From NCBI RefSeq assembly GCF_020400825.1, contig NZ_JAINVH010000019.1:62001-126000 (forward strand): DNA of 64,000 bases, written 5' to 3'. Numbering within the stretch: the first letter of the stretch is position 1; every line of letters starts with the position of its first letter. The notes below the pieces were generated by a model. That model did not search any database and had not been told where the DNA came from. It was given only the letters and a program-made list of their open reading frames with translations. Of this stretch, positions 43,753 to 51,334 are shown in pieces. The translations under genes were made by a program, and so were the position numbers. The stretch is from Streptomyces sp. HPF1205 (GTDB lineage: Bacteria; Actinomycetota; Actinomycetes; Streptomycetales; Streptomycetaceae).

Positions 43753-43931
43753 CGGGGGACCTCCTCGCGGGTGGGGTGGTCGGGGTGGGCGTGCATCCAG
43801 TCCCACATCTCGACGGGGTCCTGGCACTCGTGCTCCGCGCCGCAGTGGCAGGTCCCGAGCAGGACGTCGGTGCCCGGGAGCCAGCGGACGCGCAGGACGG
43901 CCGGGGTCGAGGACGGGCGCCCCGCGCTCAT
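43749..43931 (-). CDS. 60-aa Cys/His-rich protein between Rieske oxygenase and reductase
   Basis: This is a real small gene by context: its ATG overlaps the oxygenase stop (ATGA) and its stop overlaps the reductase start. It carries LLGTCHCGAEHECQDPVEMW (Cys28, His29, Cys30, His34, Cys36), then WMHAHPDHP (His47, His49, His52). The spacing suggests metal binding, zinc or iron, perhaps to help assembly of the oxygenase or to carry electrons. I do not recognise a family. Stoichiometric coupling argues that it works in the same complex or maturation step. Confidence 0.7.
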   Translation of the reverse strand: MSAGRPSSTPAVLRVRWLPGTDVLLGTCHCGAEHECQDPVEMWDWMHAHPDHPTREEVPR

Positions 43932-44950
43932 CGCGCGGCCGGCTCGGCCAGCCGGGCCAGGATGCGCCTGGCCGCCAGGCCGCCGGTGTCGATGTTGATG
44001 CTGAGTTCCTGGTAGCCCTCGGGCTCGGTGTCCAGGCAGCGCTGCAGCAGGTTGAGCGCGTCCACGTCCTGCATGACCACGGTGTGGTTGAAGTCCCTCA
44101 GGAAAGTGGTGACCTCCTCGTCCTCGACCGCGAAGTTCCGTGAGACGGCCCAGAAGTCGTAGACCTTGCCCGGCGCCGAGGGCGTGATCGCGTAGGTGAT
44201 CTCGGTGCGGAACAGGGGGGTGTCCTGGCCGGTCGGGCTGATCCGGCTGTGCAGCAGGTACAGGCACGGCGCGAAGTACTCGATGTCCTGCAGCCGCTGG
44301 ATGCGGCCCTCGATGCCGGTCGAGCGGGCGTAGAAGGGCGGGCACTCGGCGTCGGGCATGTGCCGGGAGACGCGCACGACACCCGCCTCCTCGTCGACCT
44401 CGGTCGTGATGGGGGTTTCGGCGACTTCCGGTGTGCCGATGTAGCCGCCGTGCAGGTAGGTCTCGTGGGAGAGGTCCATCAGGTTGTCGACCAGCAGGCC
44501 GTAGTCGCAGTCGATGGGCTCCATGCCGCTGACGGTGACCCAGCCCTCCTCGGCCAGGTGCGGGGCGCGCGGAATGCCGGCGGGATCGGCCTGCTCGGGG
44601 TCGCCGAGCCAGACCCAGACGAAGGAGTCGACCTCCGCCACCGGCCAGGAACGCACGCGCGCGGTACGGGGAACGCGCTTCTGGCCGGGGACGAAGACGC
44701 AGGTGCCGGTGGTGTCGTAGGTGAAGCCGTGGTAGCCGCAGACCACGTTGTCACCGTCGAGGCGGCTCGCGGACAGCGGGTAGCGGCGGTGCACGCACCG
44801 GTCGGAGAGGGCGACCGCCTCACCCTCCCCGGTGCGGTACAGCACGAGGGGTTCGCCCAGCACGGTGCGGCCCATCAGGTCGCGGCCCACCTCGGCGGAC
44901 CAGGCGGCGACGTACCACTGGTTGCGGGCGAAGGCTGAATGCGTGGTCAT
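43928..44950 (-). CDS. Rieske non-heme iron oxygenase, VanA-like
   Basis: This 340-aa protein has a Rieske centre at Cys52-x-His54 (DRCVHRRYPLSASR) and Cys71-x2-His74 (NVVCGYHGF). The mononuclear iron site is in VDNLMDLSHETYLHGGYIGT (His162, His167 and a nearby Asp). Length and the DLSHETYLH motif fit the vanillate O-demethylase oxygenase group, also used by other aryl demethylases and hydroxylases. The likely reaction is vanillate to protocatechuate plus formaldehyde, feeding the pca genes. It is the first gene of a three-gene operon with an IclR-type operator 87 bp upstream. Confidence 0.85.
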   Translation of the reverse strand: MTTHSAFARNQWYVAAWSAEVGRDLMGRTVLGEPLVLYRTGEGEAVALSDRCVHRRYPLSASRLDGDNVVCGYHGFTYDTTGTCVFVPGQKRVPRTARVRSWPVAEVDSFVWVWLGDPEQADPAGIPRAPHLAEEGWVTVSGMEPIDCDYGLLVDNLMDLSHETYLHGGYIGTPEVAETPITTEVDEEAGVVRVSRHMPDAECPPFYARSTGIEGRIQRLQDIEYFAPCLYLLHSRISPTGQDTPLFRTEITYAITPSAPGKVYDFWAVSRNFAVEDEEVTTFLRDFNHTVVMQDVDALNLLQRCLDTEPEGYQELSINIDTGGLAARRILARLAEPAAR

Positions 44951-45036
44951 GGCTGAAGTCCCGTCCCTGTACGGCGGAGCGCCGGTGCTCCGCGTGGGGC
45001 CAGGTTCCTGACCGCGCGCGGCCCCGGACAACAGGA

Positions 45037-45053
45037 CTTCCGTCTGACGGAAG
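45037..45053. promoter_or_regulatory. IclR operator candidate before the Rieske operon
   Basis: CTTCCGTC-T-GACGGAAG is a perfect 8-1-8 inverted repeat in the 110-bp gap between the IclR gene and the oxygenase gene. Confidence 0.65.
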
Positions 45054-45060
45054 CCCGGGC

Positions 45061-45855
45061 TCAATTGGATACGGGTTGCCAGCCGAGGGCCCGTGAGATG
45101 CCGCGGCCGGCCACGCGGACGGCGGGGACGAGCGCGGGTGTCGGCGCGCCCGCGGCCGGCACGACGACCGATACGGCGGCGACAACGTCGCCGCGCGGGC
45201 CGCGCACCGGCGCGGCCACCGACAGCGCGTCCTCGGTGATCTGGCGGACGCTGACCGCGCAGCCGGTGCGCCGCACCTCGGCCAGCATCCGGCGCAGCCG
45301 GGCGGGGTCGGTGACGGTGAAGGGGGTGAACGCGGCCAGTTCCCCGGCGCAGTAGCGGTCCTGCAGAGCGGCGCCCCCGTGGGCCAGCAGCACCAGGCCG
45401 ACCCCGGTGGCGTGCAGCGGCCAGCGGGCGCCGACCCGGCTGTGCACGCCCACGGCGGAGCGTCCCGAGATGCTCTCGGTGTAGACGACCTGCAGGCCGT
45501 CGCGCACCGCGAGCTGCACGTTCTCGTGGGTGGTCTCGTACAGGTCCTCCAGGAAGGGCATCGCGGCCTGGCGCAGGCCCACCCCGCGCGGGGCGAGCGC
45601 GGCGACCTCCCACAGGCGCAGGCCCACGTGGTAGAGGCCGTCCTCGGCGCGTTCGAGCGCGCCCCAGCCGGTGAGAGCGCCGACCAGCCGGTGTGCGGTG
45701 GGCAGGGGCAACGCGGCCCGCCGGGCGATCTCGGTGAGTGTCTGGGCGGTGTGCGCCTGGTCGAAGGAGCCGAGCACGTCGAGCAGCCGGTCGGCGGCCG
45801 TTCGCAGGGCGGCGCGGGAGCCGGGCCGGGAACCGGATGCCCGGTCAGCCGCCAT
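45061..45855 (-). CDS. IclR family transcriptional regulator
   Basis: This protein is 264 aa. The N-terminal winged helix-turn-helix is TAADRLLDVLGSFDQAHTAQ, then TLTEIARRAALPLPTAHRLV. The IclR effector domain has GVHSRVGARWPLHATGVGLV with the usual G-x-x-x-P-x-H-x-T-x-x-G pattern, and ALSVAAPVRGPRGDVVAAVS. Its start overlaps the MarR stop by 11 bp, and the Rieske oxygenase operon follows in the same direction behind a perfect palindrome, its likely target. The ligand is probably an aromatic acid. Confidence 0.85.
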   Translation of the reverse strand: MAADRASGSRPGSRAALRTAADRLLDVLGSFDQAHTAQTLTEIARRAALPLPTAHRLVGALTGWGALERAEDGLYHVGLRLWEVAALAPRGVGLRQAAMPFLEDLYETTHENVQLAVRDGLQVVYTESISGRSAVGVHSRVGARWPLHATGVGLVLLAHGGAALQDRYCAGELAAFTPFTVTDPARLRRMLAEVRRTGCAVSVRQITEDALSVAAPVRGPRGDVVAAVSVVVPAAGAPTPALVPAVRVAGRGISRALGWQPVSN

Positions 45856-46303
45856 CGGCCGGGTTCTCCGGCGGTTCGGCGATCCGCAGCAGCAGGCGGT
45901 GCAGTGTCCGGCGCTCCTGCGCGTCCAGGGGCGCCAGCAGTTCGTCGGTGACCCGGGCGCCGTCCTGTTCGCTCTCCTGGAGAAGGCGCTGCCCGGCCTT
46001 GGTGAGCACCACTATCCGGTTGCGCCGGTCGTTCGGGTCGGGCCGGCGTTCGGCCAGGTCGAGCCGCTGCAGGTCGTCGACCAGGCTGACGATGGCGCTG
46101 GGGTCGTAGCCGAGCCGGTCGCTCAGCTCCCGCTGCCGGGCCCCTTCCACCGCGGAGAGGTAGCGCAGCACGGCGTAGTGCCGCAGGCGCAGGCCGTGCT
46201 GCTCCAGGCTCGCGTTGAACAGGCTGCCGGAGCGCAGGCCCAGGCGGTACAGCAGGTATCCGGTGTCGGCGTGCAGGCCGCGCATCCAGGGTGCGTCGCT
46301 CAT
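45845..46303 (-). CDS. MarR family regulator, CouR/PhdR-like by context
   Basis: This 152-aa protein starts at MSDAPWM; a longer frame begins at 46339 without better support. The winged helix comprises RLRHYAVLRYLSAVEGARQR, ELSDRLGYDPSAIVSLVDDL, and RRPDPNDRRNRIVVLTKAGQ (D-x-R-x-R wing). It is divergent from the hydroxycinnamate-type operon, with an inverted repeat over that operon's -35 box. MarR repressors released by hydroxycinnamoyl-CoA (CouR, PhdR) control such operons in Rhodococcus and Corynebacterium, so that role is likely here. Confidence 0.82.
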   Translation of the reverse strand: MSDAPWMRGLHADTGYLLYRLGLRSGSLFNASLEQHGLRLRHYAVLRYLSAVEGARQRELSDRLGYDPSAIVSLVDDLQRLDLAERRPDPNDRRNRIVVLTKAGQRLLQESEQDGARVTDELLAPLDAQERRTLHRLLLRIAEPPENPADGG

Positions 46304-46336
46304 GGTGGCATCATCCCGCAGAACAACAGTAGAGGA

Positions 46337-46371
46337 CAACTATTGACACCAACAATGATTGCTCTTAGCTT
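46337..46371 (+). promoter_or_regulatory. promoter with overlapping MarR operator; leaderless start
   Basis: TTGACA (46343-46348), 17-bp spacer, TAGCTT (46366-46371). The expected transcription start is at about the ATG (46380), which has no ribosome site, so the mRNA is probably leaderless. CAACTATTG (46337-46345) and its inverted partner CAATGATTG (46353-46361) lie over the -35 box, a good place for MarR repression. Confidence 0.7.
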
Positions 46372-46379
46372 CTTTCTCC

Positions 46380-47327
46380 ATGAGCGCTGAACCCACCACC
46401 CGCCCCTCCCCCGATCTCACCGGCAAGGTCGCCGTCGTCACCGGCAGCGGACGCGGACTCGGCCTCGCCTACGCCACGGCACTCGCCCGGGCCGGAGCGG
46501 CCGTCGTCGTCAACGACCTCGACGCGAAGGTCGCCGAGCAGGCCGCGCGGACCGTCGTCGAAGCCGGCGGCCGAGCCGTCGCCGAGGCGGTCGCCGTCGG
46601 CAGCAGCGAGGCCGCCGACCGCCTGGTCGCCCGTGCGGTCGGTGAGTTCGGGCGCCTGGACGTCATGGTCACCAACGCGGGGATCCTGCGCGACCGGGTG
46701 CTGTGGAAGATGACGGACGAGGACTTCGACGCCGTCATCGCCACCCACCTGCGAGGCACCTTCACCTGTGCCCGGGCCGCCGCGGTCCGCATGCGCGAGC
46801 AGGGCGAGGGCGGCACCCTCGTCCTGGTCGGCTCCCCGGCCGGACAGCGCGGCAACTTCGGCCAGACGAACTACGCCGCCGCCAAGGCCGGGATCGCCGC
46901 CATGGTCCGCACCTGGTCCATGGAACTGGCGCGCTCGGGCATCACCGTCAACGCGATCGTGCCGGTGGCGGCCACCGCCATGACCGAGACCATTCCCGCC
47001 TTCGCCCCCTTTGTCGAGCGGTGGCGGCAGGGGGAGCCGCTGCCCGACTTCCTGCGCAAGGGCGAGGGCTTCGGCACTCCCGAGGACTGCGCCGCGCTGC
47101 TGCCGTTCCTCGCCTCCGACGCCGCCCGTGACGTCACCGGCCAGTGCATAGGCATCGGCGGCGACCGGCTCACCCTCTGGTCGCACCCGCAGGAGACCGC
47201 CGTCGCCTACTCCGACGGAGGCTGGACCCCGCAGACGCTGGCCGCCGGCTGGCACGGCTCGGTCGGCCGCGAGCCGCAGTCGGTCGGCATTCCCGCGCCG
47301 CGCGTCCCCGAGGGGGAGGGCGCGTGA
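46380..47327 (+). CDS. SDR dehydrogenase, 3-hydroxyacyl-CoA dehydrogenase-like
   Basis: This 315-aa SDR has a cofactor loop VAVVTGSGRGLGLAYATALA, NDLDAKV for nucleotide specificity, and MVTNAGILRD. The catalytic residues are in GSPAGQRGNFGQTNYAAAKA. The sequence resembles the dehydrogenase part of multifunctional beta-oxidation enzymes. A 60-residue C-terminal extension follows the usual fold. In context it would oxidise the 3-hydroxy-3-arylpropanoyl-CoA made by the MaoC hydratase. It is the first gene of the operon; the amidohydrolase start overlaps its stop (GTGA). Confidence 0.83.
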   Translation: MSAEPTTRPSPDLTGKVAVVTGSGRGLGLAYATALARAGAAVVVNDLDAKVAEQAARTVVEAGGRAVAEAVAVGSSEAADRLVARAVGEFGRLDVMVTNAGILRDRVLWKMTDEDFDAVIATHLRGTFTCARAAAVRMREQGEGGTLVLVGSPAGQRGNFGQTNYAAAKAGIAAMVRTWSMELARSGITVNAIVPVAATAMTETIPAFAPFVERWRQGEPLPDFLRKGEGFGTPEDCAALLPFLASDAARDVTGQCIGIGGDRLTLWSHPQETAVAYSDGGWTPQTLAAGWHGSVGREPQSVGIPAPRVPEGEGA

Positions 47328-48211
47328 GCGGCGGCCGGCCGATGGATCCCGAACGGCTCGTGGCCATCGACGTGCACACCCACGCCGAGGTCTCCGCGCG
47401 GGGGAACGCGTCCCTGTCCGCCGAACTCGACACGGCCTCCGAGGCGTACTTCAAGGTCGAGGGCAAGCGCAAGCCCACCCTCCCCGAGATGGCCGCCTAC
47501 TACCGCGAGCGGAACATGGCCGCCGTCGTCTTCACCGTCGACGCCGAGCACGCCACCGGCACCCCGCCCGTCCCGAACGAGGAGGTGGCCGAGGCCGCCG
47601 CCGCCAATCCCGACGTCCTCATCCCCTTCGCCTCCGTGGACCCGTTCCGCGGCAAGGCGGGCATCCGTCAGGCGCGGCGGCTGGTCGAGGAGTACGGCGT
47701 GCGCGGCTTCAAGTTCCACCCCAGCATCCAGGGTTTCTTCCCCAACGACCGGATGGCCTACGGACTCTACGAGGTCATCGAGGAGACCGGCACCGTCGCC
47801 CTCTTCCACACCGGCCAGACCGGCATCGGCGCGGGCGTCCCCGGCGGGGGCGGCATCAGGCTCAAGTACTCCAACCCGATGCACGTGGACGACGTCGCCG
47901 CCGACTTCCCGCAGCTGAGGATCATCCTCGCGCACCCCTCCTTCCCCTGGCAGGACGAGGCACTCGCGGTCGCCACCCACAAGCCCGGCGTGCACATAGA
48001 CCTCTCCGGCTGGTCGCCCAAGTACTTCCCGCCGCAGCTCGTCCAGTACGCCAACTCGCTGCTGCAGGACAAGGTCCTCTTCGGCTCGGACTACCCCGTG
48101 CTCACTCCGGACCGCTGGCTCGCCGACTTCGCCAAGCTGCCCGTCAAGGACAGCGTCAGGCCCAAGATCCTCAAGGACAACGCCGCTCGGCTGCTGGGAC
48201 TCACCTCCTGA
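47324..48211 (+). CDS. amidohydrolase_2 family protein, probable ketoacyl-CoA side-chain cleaver
   Basis: This 295-aa protein starts at a GTG with GGGGGAGG upstream. It is a TIM-barrel metal hydrolase of the amidohydrolase-2 type, with AIDVHTHAEVSARG near residue 17 (HxH), GVRGFKFHPSIQGFF, ALFHTGQTG, IILAHPSFPWQDE and VLFGSDYPVLTPDRW. Relatives include decarboxylases and the hydrolase of hydroxycinnamate pathways (CouO/PhdD type). In those pathways it releases the aromatic acid from the 3-keto thioester. That assignment rests on the neighbouring dehydrogenase, CoA ligase and hydratase. Confidence 0.8.
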   Translation: MSGGRPMDPERLVAIDVHTHAEVSARGNASLSAELDTASEAYFKVEGKRKPTLPEMAAYYRERNMAAVVFTVDAEHATGTPPVPNEEVAEAAAANPDVLIPFASVDPFRGKAGIRQARRLVEEYGVRGFKFHPSIQGFFPNDRMAYGLYEVIEETGTVALFHTGQTGIGAGVPGGGGIRLKYSNPMHVDDVAADFPQLRIILAHPSFPWQDEALAVATHKPGVHIDLSGWSPKYFPPQLVQYANSLLQDKVLFGSDYPVLTPDRWLADFAKLPVKDSVRPKILKDNAARLLGLTS

Positions 48212-48222
48212 AGGAGCCTCAC

Positions 48223-49719
48223 ATGCGCAACGAGGGCATCGGGTCCTGGCCCGCCCGCCGGGCCCGCAAGACCCCGCACCGCACCGCGCTCGTCCACGAC
48301 GGGCACAGCCTCAGCTACGCCGACCTGCACGAGCGCAGCACGCGCCTGGCGCACGCGCTGCGCACCGCCGGCGTCCGCCGCGGCGACCGCGTCGCCTACC
48401 TGGGCCCGAACCACCCCGCCTACCTGGAGACCCTCTTCGCGACGGGCCTGCTCGGCGCGGTCTTCGTCCCCCTCAACACCCGCCTGGCCGCCCCCGAGAT
48501 CGCCTACCAGCTCCAGGACAGCGGCGCCCGCGCCCTGCTCCACGCCCCCTCGTACGCCGCGCTCGTCCCGGCCGCCGTCCCGCTGACCGTCGAGACCGGC
48601 CCCGCGTACGAGGAACTTCTCGCCGCGGCGGCCACCGAGCCGATCGACGAGAACGTCACCCCGGACGAACTCTGCCTCATCATGTACACCTCGGGGACCA
48701 CCGGCCGCCCCAAGGGGGCCATGCTCACCCACGCCAACCTCATCTGGAACGCCGTCAACGTCCTGGTCGACCACGACCTCACCGCCGACGAGCGGGCCCT
48801 GGTCTCCGCTCCGCTCTTCCACACGGCCGGGCTGAACATGCTCACCCTGCCCGTCCTGCTCAAGGGCGGCACATGCGTCCTCGTCGAGTCCTTCGACCCG
48901 GCGGCCACACTGGCGCTGATCGCGAACCACCGGATCACCTTCATGTTCGGTGTCCCCACCATGTTCGACCTCGTCGCGCGGCAACCCGGCTGGGCACAGG
49001 CGGACCTCTCCTCGCTCCGGCTGCTGACCTGCGGCGGCGCTCCGGTCCCGACCGCGCTCATCCGCACGTACCAGCAGCGGGGGCTCACCTTCCTCCAGGG
49101 CTACGGCATGACCGAGGCCGCGCCCGGCACACTGTTCCTCGACGCCGAGCACTCCGTCAGCAAGGCCGGCTCGGCCGGGGTGCCGCACTTCTTCAGTGAC
49201 GTCCGCGTGCTCGGGCCCGACGGCCTGCCCGCCGCGGTGGGCGAGGTGGGCGAGGTGGTCGTCCGCGGCCCGCACGTCGGCCCCGGCTACTGGGGCCTGC
49301 CGGAGGAGACCGCGGCCGCCTTCCGCGACGGCTGGTTCCACAGCGGCGACGCGGCCCGCGTGGACGCGGACGGCTACATCACCATCGCCGACCGGATCAA
49401 GGACATGTACATCTCGGGCGGCGAGAACGTCTACCCGGCGGAGGTCGAGCACGCCATCCTGGCACTGCCCGGCGTGGCCGAGTGCGCGGTCATCGGCGTC
49501 CCCGACGCCCGCTGGGGCGAGACCGGCCGGGCCTTCGTCGTCCCGGCGGACGACGCGGCGCTCGTGCCCCGGGAGCTGCTGGCCGCGTTGAACGGCAGAC
49601 TCGCCAAGTACAAGATCCCCACATCGGTGGTGCTGGTGGAACGGCTCCCGCGCACCGCCTCGGGAAAGCTTCTCAAGCACCTGCTCCGCGCAGAAGAGCA
49701 CCGGCCGCACGACGGCTGA
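48223..49719 (+). CDS. AMP-forming acyl-CoA synthetase, probable hydroxycinnamate-CoA ligase
   Basis: This 498-aa ANL-superfamily ligase has the phosphate loop LIMYTSGTTGRPKGAMLTH, LLTCGGAPVP, FLQGYGMTEAAPGT, the hinge DRIKDMYISGGENVYPAEVE and the catalytic Lys in LPRTASGKLLKHLL. Length and motifs fit feruloyl/coumaroyl- or fatty-acyl-CoA ligases. Within this operon it should activate p-coumarate, ferulate or similar as the first step. It is spaced 11 bp after the amidohydrolase. Confidence 0.85.
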   Translation: MRNEGIGSWPARRARKTPHRTALVHDGHSLSYADLHERSTRLAHALRTAGVRRGDRVAYLGPNHPAYLETLFATGLLGAVFVPLNTRLAAPEIAYQLQDSGARALLHAPSYAALVPAAVPLTVETGPAYEELLAAAATEPIDENVTPDELCLIMYTSGTTGRPKGAMLTHANLIWNAVNVLVDHDLTADERALVSAPLFHTAGLNMLTLPVLLKGGTCVLVESFDPAATLALIANHRITFMFGVPTMFDLVARQPGWAQADLSSLRLLTCGGAPVPTALIRTYQQRGLTFLQGYGMTEAAPGTLFLDAEHSVSKAGSAGVPHFFSDVRVLGPDGLPAAVGEVGEVVVRGPHVGPGYWGLPEETAAAFRDGWFHSGDAARVDADGYITIADRIKDMYISGGENVYPAEVEHAILALPGVAECAVIGVPDARWGETGRAFVVPADDAALVPRELLAALNGRLAKYKIPTSVVLVERLPRTASGKLLKHLLRAEEHRPHDG

Positions 49720-49748
49720 CGGCCCCGGAAAGGCAAGGACCACCCACC

Positions 49749-50216
49749 ATGACCACGCTCCCCACCACCACCGTCCACGGACTCGACGAGCTCAAGGCGC
49801 TCGCCGGCGCCGAGTTGGGCACCAGCGACTGGATCGAGATCACCCAGGAGCGCATCGACGGCTTCGCCGACGCGACCGGCGACCACCAGTGGATCCACAC
49901 CGACCCCGAGCGCGCCGCCACGGGCCCCTTCGGCGCCCCGATCGCCCACGGGTACCTGACGCTGTCCCTGTTCATCCCGCTGTTCACCAGCCTGCTGGAG
50001 GTGGACGGGGTCAGCACCAAGGTCAACTACGGCCTGAACAAGGTGCGCTTCCCCTCCCCGGTCCGCGTCGGCTCCCGCATCCGCCTCACCGCGCGCCTGA
50101 CGGAGGTCGAGGAAGTGCCCGGCGGTCTGCAGATCACCGTGGACGGCACCATCGAGATCGAGGGCGCCACCAAGCCGGCAGCGGTGCTGCAGAGTCTGTC
50201 GCGGTTCTACGCCTGA
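49749..50216 (+). CDS. MaoC family hot-dog hydratase
   Basis: This 155-aa protein has AAGGA upstream. It has the hydratase-2/MaoC motif FADATGDHQWIHTDPERAAT (Asp and His), and GPFGAPIAHGYLTLSLFIPL, NYGLNKVRFPSPVRVGSRIR as strand pattern. It would hydrate the cinnamoyl-CoA double bond to the 3-hydroxy thioester that the SDR oxidises. It is the last gene of the MarR-controlled operon. Confidence 0.87.
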   Translation: MTTLPTTTVHGLDELKALAGAELGTSDWIEITQERIDGFADATGDHQWIHTDPERAATGPFGAPIAHGYLTLSLFIPLFTSLLEVDGVSTKVNYGLNKVRFPSPVRVGSRIRLTARLTEVEEVPGGLQITVDGTIEIEGATKPAAVLQSLSRFYA

Positions 50217-50308
50217 GCGGCCTCGGCCTCTCGCGCGAGTGCCCGGGCAGCGCCGGCCGGACCACGGCGGCCGGCCGGCTCTCCCGCGACCCCGGATAAG
50301 CTGTCGCC

Positions 50309-51259
50309 ATGCCGATGGAGAAGCCGTCCCTGGAGAAGCCGTCCCTGGAGGCGCTGGTCCTGCGACGCGCGGAGGAGGGAAGCGCCCTTCCACGCCAGCA
50401 GACGGGGGCGTCGCCGCAGAGGCTGCTGACGACGCTGCTGGGCGAGTACTGGCTGGACAGCACGGCGGGCCTGCCGATGGGCGCGCTCATCGGCCTGCTG
50501 GCCGAGTTCGGCATCAGTGAGACCAGTGCGCGGGCGACGGCCAACAGGCTGGTCAAGCGGGGTGTCCTGGCGGCCGAGAAGTCCGGGCGGCAGTCGTACC
50601 TGCGGCTGAGCGACATCGGCCGGGAGGACAGCCGCCAGAAGAACGCCAGCATCATGCGGTTCGGCGCCGGGGTCGAGGACTGGGACGGCATGTGGACCGT
50701 CGCGGCCTTCAGCGTCCCCGAACAGGAACGTCATCTGCGCCACCGCGTGCGCAGCTACCTGCGATGGCTGGGCTTCGCCCCCCTGTTCGACGGACTGTGG
50801 GTGTCCGCGCACGCCCGCCCCGAGACGCTCACGCCCATCCTCCAGACCGCCGGTGTCGACAACTTGACGGTGCTGAGGGCTTCCGAGGCCGGCGGCGACT
50901 CCCCGCTGAGGGCATGGGATCTGGACGGCCTCGCCGCGTCGTACCGGCGCTTCCTCACCGACCAGCGGGAGTCGCTGGCACGGATGCGAGCCGGAACCAT
51001 CACCCTGAGCGGCGCGCTGGTCGGCCGCACCAAGGTCTTCGACGCCTGGCGTGTCTTCCCCGGCATCGACCCGGGCCTGCCGGACAGGCTCCTGCCCGCC
51101 GACTGGCCGCGGGCGCAGGCCCGTGAGGTCTTCACCGCTTTGTTCGACGGGCTGGGACCACTCGCGGTGCTGCGGTTCCAGCAGGTCGTCGCGGAATACG
51201 ACAGCGCTCTGGCCGAACTGGCCGAGCACCGCACGACCGCCGTGTGGGCAGCCTACTGA
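50309..51259 (+). CDS. PaaX-type transcriptional regulator 1
   Basis: This protein is 316 aa. The helix-turn-helix N-terminal domain is SPQRLLTTLLGEYWLDSTAG, MGALIGLLAEFGISETSARA, TANRLVKRGVLAAEKSGRQS. The central and C-terminal PaaX domains follow: WDGMWTVAAFSVPEQERHLR and RVRSYLRWLGFAPLFDGLWV, then FPGIDPGLPDRLLPADWP. PaaX regulators answer to phenylacetyl-CoA-like thioesters. A 15-bp direct repeat near the start encodes EKPSLEKPSLE. The start lacks a ribosome site. It converges tail to tail on the second PaaX gene. Confidence 0.85.
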   Translation: MPMEKPSLEKPSLEALVLRRAEEGSALPRQQTGASPQRLLTTLLGEYWLDSTAGLPMGALIGLLAEFGISETSARATANRLVKRGVLAAEKSGRQSYLRLSDIGREDSRQKNASIMRFGAGVEDWDGMWTVAAFSVPEQERHLRHRVRSYLRWLGFAPLFDGLWVSAHARPETLTPILQTAGVDNLTVLRASEAGGDSPLRAWDLDGLAASYRRFLTDQRESLARMRAGTITLSGALVGRTKVFDAWRVFPGIDPGLPDRLLPADWPRAQAREVFTALFDGLGPLAVLRFQQVVAEYDSALAELAEHRTTAVWAAY

Positions 51260-51334
51260 GAGGCGAGGCCGCTCGCGGCGAGCCGTTCGCACCTGCCGGG
51301 AGCGGCCTCGCACCGCGGGCGTCGTCGGCGCCGG

